Source: Torreya grandis
Lineage: Eukaryota > Streptophyta > Pinopsida > Cupressales > Taxaceae
Length of the DNA stretch: 64,000 nucleotides
Reading direction: 5' to 3'
Assembly: GCA_037957365.1 (NCBI GenBank)
Contig: JARHVA010001471.1
Coordinates: forward strand, 1,742,501-1,806,500
Position 1 is the stretch's first letter. Every line of letters begins with the position of its first letter. Under the pieces are notes generated by a model that did no database searches, was not told where the DNA came from, and saw only the letters and a list, made by a program, of their open reading frames with translations. A program made the position numbers and the translations under genes. Of this stretch, positions 56,041-64,000 are shown piece after piece.

Positions 56041-57769
56041 TGTCGTCTTGAACTGAAAATGCATTCGTTACAACACTATCCAAAAAAATTAATTTTTTTG
56101 ACCTAAATAATTGACACACAACAAAATGATTAGATGATAATTAATAGACTAAACTGCATGTGATAAGGATGACATAACATAGAAATTAAAGATGATGACT
56201 CAATCTTAAAATTAATATGCAAGACTATGTGGATGAACATCATTGACTATGAACAATTATGATCCAAAACTCATACGAAGAATGACACGTAGGCATGACT
56301 CAATACGTAACTTAAAAAATAGATTCGGCATTACCAATAGAATAATGTTGACACATAACATAAAAAATAGTTAAAAAGGCAAATAATAAATGAGTTTGTT
56401 AAGATGTTTGTTAAGACAACTCTTTAAGACGTAATTGGAAACAACAAAAAAGACATACAAAGGAAGATGAAATACCATGTAACAAGTAAAAATACCACGA
56501 ATAACCAAAAACAAATCCAGAGAAAGTGAAACATAATACCATGGAATCAATGGAGAAAACAGTGGCGATGAACAAGTGGTTTCAAGGCAAAAATGATAGT
56601 TTGGGTTTCCAAGGTGAAAAACTATGGGCCAAGACTGGGAGGAGGGTGGTTGTTGTAGGATCTAAAGCCAAGAAGGAGGCAACATGGAGGTAGTACGATG
56701 GCATTTTAGAGTTGATGTGGATCTAGCCAATAAATTTGTAGGTTGGGAGGTGGATAGCAAGGGATGTAGAGGGAAGAAAAAAACACTGTGCAAGGAGGTG
56801 GATAGGGACATGAAAGATTGGCGTGGAGTTTTGAAGGTGTTCAGTGAAGGAAAAAATAGTCACTGAGGGAGTGAGAACACTGCTGGAGTGAGTATGATGA
56901 GTCATGGAATGGATATGGGTGTTGGGTGATGCAAAAGAGACGATGTAGAAGAACAGTGGTCACATTGCTATTCAAACCAAGCATAAATTAGGGTGTTCTT
57001 ATATTGAATAGTGGTCATGTTCCAAGTCATTAAACAAGTCAATCTAGGTGCCAAGAAGATATAGTTGTAGAGCCAAGGCCGATGAGCAAAGAACTATCAC
57101 TTCCAAACCTAATAGAGGATGCACCAAGGAATCTAGCGATGACTTTTTAGGAGGTGCTCACCATTGATGAAGTAATGGAGGAAGGTTGGAGAGTGTGGGG
57201 AACTCAACCCAAGTGTCATGAAGCTCGATCCAAGGAGGATATATCTAGGCGATAAAACCTGTGGATCGACAACAAGAGCCAAGAGCCAGATCTAGAGATT
57301 AGGGTCAAGACAACAACAAAACCAATCTGGGTATTGAAGATGCTAGAGGTGAGATCCCAAAAAGATATTCGATACAAATCACTGGTGTTGAGTGTGGAGA
57401 ACTCAAAATGAAGTCGAGCCATGGAGAGAATATTGAGATGGAGCCAAGGTCGTGTTGATATATATCTAGGAACACCATCCAATGAATTTACAACTGACAC
57501 AAAGCAATGAGATCTAAAACCCATAGTATCATAGACTATAATATAACTAAGATGTAATCTATGATCCCATTGACAATTTCAATATTTTGATTTGATTTTT
57601 ATGCCTAAAAATAAAAATCTGACAAACACATAATACTGTAACTTACTGAACCTCCTCTTGCAATGAAAGAAAAAACCAAATGAGTGAACATCTTTGAATC
57701 TCAATTTCTCCTATTTTGCAATGGAAGGAAAAAAAATTGACGGCTCAAGAAATTGCTTTGATACCAATG
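56041..57769. other. short gypsy leader and unassigned interior
   Basis: AT-rich to 56,530, then a purine-rich, GC-richer stretch with short open frames on both strands (56,684-56,866 plus; 57,216-57,524 minus). I recognise none. The N-terminal half of gag would be expected here but is not readable. Confidence 0.4.
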
Positions 57770-58034
57770 TGAGAAACCTTTTGCTTGTATAGACTAAATA
57801 ACAACAAATGACTCATATATTAACCAAAACGCAGATTACAACACTTGTTCTATATCACAGGCCATTTTGAGGGGGCTACCTCCTTTAGAGCAAGGATCTA
57901 TTACAAATACTCTTCTTGGATACCCTATAACACCATATACCCATATACGTATATTATTTCTACCTATCTCTCTCCATATGCTAATACATGTGGAATTATT
58001 CTCTATCCTATTATACCCCTCTAGTTACATTACA
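57770..58034 (-). repeat. short gypsy 5' LTR
   Basis: 265 bp; inner end TGAGAAACC next to the PBS, outer end CATTACA next to aagtg. Confidence 0.9.
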
Positions 58035-58039
58035 AAGTG

Positions 58040-60830
58040 TCATCAAAAAACAAACCTAGCCAGAATTGGAAGGTCAGTTGTGAAAAAGGAACCCACATAT
58101 CATAGGGAACTTTAAGGAGACCCAACTAACTGAGTTATCTTCAACAAAGTTGATAAACCACTTATTTTGAGAAATTACAAGATTTCTCAGAACCCCTTGC
58201 TAGGAAATTTGCAGGGTCCTTTACAAGAGAACAAGCTACTATACATGGCATTACATTTCCAATCATTGAAGAACTGATAATCCAGGAAACTAGGCTACCA
58301 AGTTTAGGAGAAAATTGGTAAGACAAACCCAATGGTTAAGAAGTCAGAAAATAGTTGTATCAGGGAGATGATAAACTAGTACTGAAGAAAGGTGGTGTGG
58401 AGAGACTCAACCTACCTGCAACATGGAGGGAAGTAGCCTCATACATCATTAGATATATGACCTATGAAGGAAGGTACTCCCTAATTTATATTCTCTAATT
58501 TAAATTTTTGAATCACTTAAGGAATGATAGAACCATTAATGTTCTAATGTACCTATGGAACATTCTAAAAACGATGTCCAAAGAATACTAGAAAGGGGTT
58601 GAGAAAGCCCTGTCTCATCATTGCCTGATATGGTTGATAGATAAACATGAAATAAACACTGTTAGACCTGACCTTAGCTGGGAACAATTTCTAACCCTAG
58701 GGAATGGTGAACCTCAGCAAGAAGAGGGAAATAATGAGGAATCTCCTAAAGCGCAGGCCTAATAGACTGCACAAGAAGGTACTATGGGCACTAGTGTTGT
58801 TGGATATCCCGTAGCCACTGAAGGTTCATCTAAAATTTTTACAGGAAGAAGAAGGAGAAGGAACCTCCTGATGACATAGAGGAAGAAAATACACCCACAC
58901 AAATTGAGCAAAATATTCCTTCTCCCACTGTTCCAACTATCTCCTCACCAAGGATTGATTCTTTCACCATGGCTCCTTCAAGGGAAGAGAAAGATTTTCC
59001 ATCAACTATTGCATAGGAAGAATAGGATCCAACAGACACCCCTCCTAAAAAGAAGAAGAAAACTAAAGAAAAGAAACCCTCTATATCAAAAAGAATGAGA
59101 CCTCCTCCTAGGAGATCTTATAGAATTAAGAAAAAGAAGACAACCGTAGCCTCCTCACCCATAGACATCAGTGAGGATGAAAAGGAAAAGAAAGAGCCTA
59201 GGATTCTAAAGACCTCTAATGGGTTCGAGATTTCAAAATGGTCTATCGAAGAATAATCTACCAAGGAAGAAGTACAGTCATCTAAGCCACCCAGATTCAC
59301 TAAAGAAGACATGGATCTTCTCAAACAAATTGGGTACATAGAAGAAGAACTGAGAATGATAGATCAACTTATAGAAGAAGACTTGATTGAAGAAAAGAAT
59401 ATGGAAGAAGAAGAAGAACAAGAGATAGTTCCTCATAACCAGGAGTTTCAAACCTTGGAACAAGATATGAAAGAAATATATAGGCTGAGAAACAAGATAA
59501 CAGAGTTGAAAGGTAAGAGAGGCTTGAAAATACTTCTAGGGGAAACAAATTTTATAGAATAGTCTATGAAAAAAGAAAGGTTATTGGAGGAACCTGCAAC
59601 AACTTCCTTAGAGGAACATGCAGCAACTTCATCTACCATACCTATAGATATCATTAGTGAACCCTTAGAGGCACGTGTAGAAGATAATGCTCTTGCTTTG
59701 GTACCTTTTTCTAATAGATTTTTTCTCCATTGCCCACTGAAAAAATACCTACAACAAAAGAAGTAATTGATGTAGATCTTTCAGCTACCACGCCAATAGA
59801 AACTGATGACCTCCTTAATTTTCTTAAAGAAAAATTTGGTGATGATGAAACTTATCATAAGGATTTGGTGCAAAGATTTAAGGTATATGTTGAAATAAGA
59901 GAGAAACAAGATGACTTAAAAGAAACACTGAAAATGGTTAAAACTAGGATCAAGTATTTGAAAGAAAAGATTACTAAAATGCATGAAACCACTAAATTGT
60001 TAATGGAGTGTAGATCACCTTCTAGAGTGTATGTTGTCTACTTAAAAGAAAGATGGCTTAAATTCAAATATGGCAGGATCTATAATGATCAGTCCAACAT
60101 GGTTTGTGACCTTAATTCTTTCTTTGAAGTCTATAGGCATGCTGACCCTAATCTCCAAGCACAGTGAAGTGAGTTTTACATACACTAGTATGTTGTACCC
60201 CATGATACAAATTGGAATCCAAATATATACTTGGGGGATATCCAACTAAATAAATTTACTTCATATGTCCTAAATGAAATAGGAAGAAGGAAATAGGTGG
60301 AGTATCAAAAAAAAGAAGCTACCCTAATGATTAGGGGTGAATTAGGTAATTCAGAAGCTGTAATAGAAGAATGGATCTCCTTCATGAACTCAGGTACTCC
60401 ACAAGCAAGGGTCATAAGGAAAAAAGTAGAGGTTCAAAATCACTACTTGAGTCTTATGGAGGGAGATGGAAAGCAAATTTTTGTTTCTTGTTCTCATAGA
60501 TTGGCAGAACTCTCTGATGCTTTAAAAATAAAGGAACCTTATTCTCCTCAAAACCTTAGGGAGCCATACACAAGGTATACATGTATATTGAGCTTGTCAA
60601 GAAGAGAAGGATAAAATGGTTGGGATTGATGTTTTAACCACCTATGTTTTGGTTCTTAATTCTTGACTACGAGGGAGAGGTACCAACTGATAGAGAGGTA
60701 GAGAAGAAAATATGGAAGAACATTGATGATGCTAAAGGTTTCTATATCTTTAAAGGGATGGCCTGCACTAAGCCCCTAGATTTCAAAAAAATGTATGATT
60801 TCAAAATGCAGCCAAGGCTTGCTTGAGGTC
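58040..60830 (+). pseudogene. extra post-pol ORF of Athila-like element (NLS-like, coiled-coil)
   Basis: I do not recognise a confident family. Part 1 (about 58,220-58,760): FTREQATIHGITFPIIEEL, LNLPATWREVASYIIRYMTY, FKFLNHLRNDRTINV and VEKALSHHCLIWLI. This resembles in layout the 'putative plant transposon protein' domain found with plant retroelements (tentative). Part 2 (58,845-59,562): one frame with few stops, Pro/Ser-rich, then very basic (TPPKKKKKTKEKKPSISKRM and RPPPRRSYRIKKKK), like a nuclear-localisation region. Acidic coiled-coil-like sequence follows (EELRMIDQLIEEDLIEEKN). Part 3 (59,730-60,167): 145 intact residues, DDLLNFLKEKFGDDETYHKD then a helical stretch (EIREKQDDLKETLKMVKTRI). 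Part 4 (60,297-60,826): EAVIEEWISFMNSGTPQ onward. No membrane segment, so not an obvious envelope protein. Confidence 0.55.
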
Positions 60831-60848
60831 GAGAAAGAGTAGGGGGTG
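60831..60848 (+). other. Athila-like polypurine tract
   Basis: gagaaagagtagggggtg directly before the 3' LTR start TGATGAGG. Confidence 0.85.
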
Positions 60849-60961
60849 TGATGAGGCCACCAATTACTTTATTTTATAGCCTCATCCATACTTAGTATAT
60901 ATCTTTTTCTATGTAAATACCCATAACCATCCATGAATGAATGAATGAATTTATGATTATG

Positions 60962-60962
<1 letters not shown>

Positions 60963-61015
<53 letters not shown>

Positions 61016-61034
61016 TACATATATACATATATAT

Positions 61035-61087
<53 letters not shown>

Positions 61088-61148
61088 TACATATATATAC
61101 ATATATATATATACATATACATATATACATATACATATATATATATAC

Positions 61149-61205
<57 letters not shown>
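60963..61205. repeat. (TA)n / (TACA)n microsatellite
   Basis: About 240 bp of TA repeats with interspersed TACATA units. The open frames on both strands here (poly Tyr-Ile) are artefacts of the repeat. Confidence 0.95.
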
Positions 61206-61207
<2 letters not shown>

Positions 61208-61324
61208 GTTATGTTATAAATTAATGATATTTTTTCTTTGATTAGATTATACTTGTGTAACTTTATTTAACAAACATTTGAAAGGTAACATAAGGCTGTA
61301 GGAATCTTGTTTGGGCACAACACG

Positions 61325-61680
61325 TACAAGTTGCTCATAGCCACTACTAGTTTCTATTTGTAGGTTGCCTATAGCAACTATTGTCTTCCACCTACATGTT
61401 ACCTGTAGCCACAACCAATTTACATTTGTAGGTTGCCCATAGTAATTTTTAGCTTCCACCTATAGGTTGCCTATAATAACTATTATCTTCCACCTATAGG
61501 TTGCCTATAATAACTATTATCTTCCACCTATAAGTTGCTTGTATCCACTATCGATTCCCACCTTCAGATTGCCCATAGAAAGTGTTGGCTTCCACCTACA
61601 AGTTGTCTATGGTAATTATAGGTTGCCTACAACAACTACATGCTTTCACCTATAAGTAGCCCGTAACCACTACATAGAAT
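61325..61680. repeat. 34-bp tandem array in Athila-like 3' LTR
   Basis: Same family of units as 45,392-45,850 ('aggttgcctataataactat...ttccacctat'). Confidence 0.85.
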
Positions 61681-62567
61681 AGAATTATTGTTATGATTAG
61701 ATCTTAAGGGCACATCCAATTGTCTTAGGAATCAAGTGGATGATTGAAGATGATCCTCCATAGCTATTTTACAGACTCCTCACATGTAAAGAACCTTAGA
61801 AGTACTACCAAAGATGAGAAAGATAAGGATAATGGAAATGAGACAAAAGGAAGTAAAACAACAAAAAAGTATACATTGTCCTTAACTTAGTTAGGCCTAA
61901 AACAAGTAACTTTAATTAATAATCATCTAAAGGTTGATTGGAGTAGTTCCTAAAGTATTTGTACTTTCCCTAGTTTAGTGTTTTTGGTTAAAGCTAATAA
62001 ACTGCCTTCTGTATTTAATTGCAAAACCTAGATTAGATTAGGGGTTAAATAAATAATAATAGAGTAGTAGAATTATAGAAGTCATTGCATTCTAAATATT
62101 GTAATTTTTTGTAGAAATATTTAATTACTATAGATCTAAGTAATGAGAAGGTTGATTGTAAAAGAAGCTTTTGTAAGTCTCTGGGAGAAGGATTGGAACT
62201 CAGTTCTGAATGAAAAAGGAACCCCTCGGAAGGAGTTACAGTGAATATCCTAACCCTTTTTAGTTTAAGTGTGTTGTGTAAGTTGATTTCATTATTAGTT
62301 TGATTATATAAAGTGTGATCGATGTGTGATTCATAAGTGTGAAGTATTTTTGTATTTCTGTTATAATAGTTTCATAGTATAACTATCTAGTGAATTCAAC
62401 ATAAGTTCATTGTACTAAAACTAGTGAAGCAAGTTAATCTCTAAATTAATAATGCATATATAGTGCTAACATCATTTAAAATCATACACACCTTAGGTTT
62501 ACAATTAATGTTAATCACACTCAAGAATTTGGTAATTAACTGGGTAATAATTTTACACAACAAGTAA

Positions 62568-63290
62568 CAACATCTCTATGAATGTTTGGTGCCCCGTAAG
62601 TCCTTGGGATAGTAGGTGAATGAGGAATTAACCTTTGTTTATCACTGTCGCTAAAATATGAGCTTTTAATAGCTTTGGTCACTATGTTAACCACTTTATT
62701 TAGAGGATTCCTCATGACTTTTTTATAGCTCCCACTTGAATTTAAATGATCAAGCATTTTCGCATCATAATCTTTTCTATTTAAGAGTGTTATTGTGTTT
62801 CCCTTGTATGCTTTAAGAATGATCACATTTTTATTTTTTTTAAGACTATGTAGGGCATATTTTTAAAGATTCATATGTTTTTATTTGGTGGGTGAACATT
62901 CTTGAAATAAAGGTAACATTCAACCCGTAACTTTTCAACAAAATCTATATTCAAATTTCTAACACTACAAGAACTTGTAAAATAAGCTTTATTAGGGTTT
63001 TATGTCGACCTTCATTTTTTTTTATTTTTTGCTTTCCTTGCATTCCACACTATGTCTAAGAGAATATAAAATATAGTTATGTGTTTATTATGTTTGGTGC
63101 ACTACCTTTTAAGAAGTCATTTACTATATAATGGCCTCCACCCTCTCTATTGCAACTATTTTTGCAATCAATGAGAAGGATGGCACCCAATAAAGTCAGG
63201 AAATTTGTGACGAAAGTCTATAATGAGGTATAAATTTTGACTCTCTCTCTTAGTTTGATGTTTGATTATAGCCTAATGTCATAGACAATG
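62568..63290 (-). mobile_element. Penelope-like retroelement, copy 2, 5' part
   Basis: Continues copy 2 past the Athila-like insertion, matching 21,690-22,391 of copy 1. The frame 62,826-62,536 is a good Penelope RT N-terminal region: RKDYDAKMLDHLNSSGSYKK, NPLNKVVNIVTKAIKSS, then RLIPHSPTIPRTYGAPNIH (the LPKIHK-type block). The last residues read into the LTR. Confidence 0.85.
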
Positions 63291-63548
63291 TTTGTAAACG
63301 GTATAAATAGCATTCTCTTATTGCTTACTTTATTGGTTGCACCCCCTCAAATGAATCCTTCAATACCTAATTTCAACATGAAAGGGAACCCTCGAGTGTC
63401 CATGTCATTGGCATTCAAAACCTTAAAAAGGGGTTTTTTATATTCTCCTTTATGGATCCATCCCAATTCCAAGCTCTATTGGCTAAATTGATTTATTATT
63501 TCCTGAGGAACACCCTTTTAATTTTCCCCCATGGATCCATGATTTTAA
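63291..63548. other. no gene recognised
   Basis: Short stretch between Penelope-like copy 2 and the copia LTR. A 67-codon plus-strand frame (63,288-63,491) has a hydrophobic start but no context. TATA-like ggtataaatag near 63,300. Confidence 0.4.
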
Positions 63549-64000
63549 TGTTAAGGTGTGGAGCCTAAAAGCTTCACATATGAGCGCATTACCAAAGTTA
63601 CAGGTTTACACAGTCATTGGGGTCAGTCAGGAGTGACCGACGTCGGTCTAGTGCAGTTGAAGAGACGCCAGCGTTGGCAGAGGATCGGCCGACGTCGGTC
63701 ACAGGCAAGCAGGCAGGAACCGGCATCGGTTACCTGTGCGTCCAGAATGCTATTTTCGAGGACAAAAGCGAGTGTTTGCATGATGAGTTTAAGTCTTAGT
63801 CTTAAGTTCACGTTTTTATTATTAGTAAGATTGTTTTTAGAGCCCTTGTTCAAGAGGCTTAACTGTTGGTTGTAAGTGCATGCTCAAGTTTCCTAATTCT
63901 ATATGTAGAATTAGATCTTCTTAGCTTAGTGTGATTATTATAGTAGTTCACTGTATGTGAATGTTGAAGAACAGTATAGAGTTGTATCAATCCAGGTTGT
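63549..64000 (+). repeat. start of a copia LTR (copia-2 relative), runs off the window
   Basis: TGTTAAGGTGTGGAGCCTAAAAGCTTCAC matches the first bases of the copia-2 LTR read on its own strand (TGTTAAGTTGTGGAGCTAAAA...), then the same GACCGACGTCGGTC-type motifs at 63,635-63,648 and 63,689-63,698. No LTR end is seen before 64,000. Two consecutive GC-rich palindromes set it apart from its surroundings. Confidence 0.75.

Larger units (their letters stand above)
54982..58034 (-). mobile_element. nested short Ty3/gypsy element, gag only
   Basis: Minus strand with LTRs 54,982-55,245 and 57,770-58,034. Target duplication is gagtg (54,977-54,981) and aagtg (58,035-58,039). PBS on the minus strand is TGGTATCAAAGC (57,755-57,766; initiator-Met type). 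The PPT-position minus strand AATGGGGATGAAA precedes the 3' LTR. The 2.5-kb interior holds a gag remnant and no pol. Confidence 0.85.
44992..62562 (+). mobile_element. Athila-like Ty3/gypsy element with extra post-pol ORF, interrupted
   Basis: 17.57 kb with LTRs 44,992-46,739 and 60,849-62,562. Target duplication is agcaa (44,987-44,991) and agtaa (62,563-62,567). PBS matches tRNA-Asp. Order: gag, PR, RT, RNase H, INT, then an insertion-split non-pol region of several kb. About 14.5 kb once the nested element is removed. LTR ends TG/CA. The tRNA-Asp PBS and large post-integrase region suggest an Athila-like lineage, by inference. It inserted into Penelope-like copy 2. Confidence 0.9.
60849..62562 (+). 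repeat. Athila-like 3' LTR
   Basis: 1,714 bp, partner of 44,992-46,739. Holds a long TA-rich microsatellite where the 5' LTR has the palindrome, and its own 34-bp array at about 61,325-61,680 that includes two identical neighbouring units near 61,460-61,530. Confidence 0.92.

Noticed and set aside
60869..61219. Overlapping open frames of Tyr/Ile repeats on both strands
   Set aside because: They are translations of the TA/TACA microsatellite.
63558..63875. 105-codon plus-strand frame at the window end
   Set aside because: It lies wholly inside a copia LTR start and crosses the GACGTC palindromes; shared LTR identity explains it better.

Overview
This window reads as intergenic heterochromatin from a very large plant genome, most likely a conifer. 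I found no intact host gene. Almost everything I can identify is transposable-element sequence, decayed by stop codons, small indels and many C/T and G/A transitions. The best clue to the organism is two copies of a Penelope-like retroelement whose reverse transcriptase is followed by a GIY-YIG endonuclease. In plants, GIY-YIG Penelope elements are known from conifers (the Dryad family). Long nested Ty3/gypsy and Ty1/copia elements fit the same picture.

Layout, left to right. 0.6-1.4 kb: LINE reverse-transcriptase fragment. 3.4-7.25 kb: minus-strand Ty3/gypsy gag remnant with its 5' LTR. 7.4-8.7 kb: two LINE 3'-end fragments in opposite orientations, one a readable RNase H domain. 8,698-17,602: a plus-strand copia element (TSD CTATC), split by a minus-strand copia element at 11,488-16,130 (TSD ACTAG/ATTAG). 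19.3-22.4 kb: Penelope-like copy 1, minus strand. 22,489-41,669: a minus-strand gypsy element (TSD TTATT) with gag, no recognisable pol, and an antisense plant-mobile-domain reading frame. Its 5' LTR is split by a plus-strand Tat-type gypsy element at 33,045-41,346 (TSD GACAA/GAAAA). 42.7-63.3 kb: Penelope-like copy 2, minus strand, split by a 17.6-kb Athila-like element at 44,992-62,562 (TSD AGCAA/AGTAA). That element is in turn split by a short gypsy element at 54,982-58,034 (TSD GAGTG/AAGTG). 63,549 to the end: the start of another copia LTR.

Five elements have both LTRs and recognisable target-site duplications, so insertion order can be read directly: LINE, then copia-1, then copia-2; Penelope neighbourhood, then PMD gypsy, then Tat gypsy; Penelope copy 2, then Athila-like, then short gypsy. 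With the insertions removed, the two Penelope copies lie head to tail about 1.1 kb apart.

Most of the LTR elements are deletion derivatives that could only have moved in trans. Copia-1 keeps gag and protease. Copia-2 lost pieces of integrase, RT and RNase H. The Tat element lost RT and most of integrase but kept gag, protease and RNase H in one frame. The PMD gypsy has gag but no pol. Only the Athila-like element retains a full gag-PR-RT-RH-INT order, and it carries an extra post-pol reading frame with nuclear-protein features. Boundaries were set by comparing LTR pairs by eye; I computed no identities or insertion dates.
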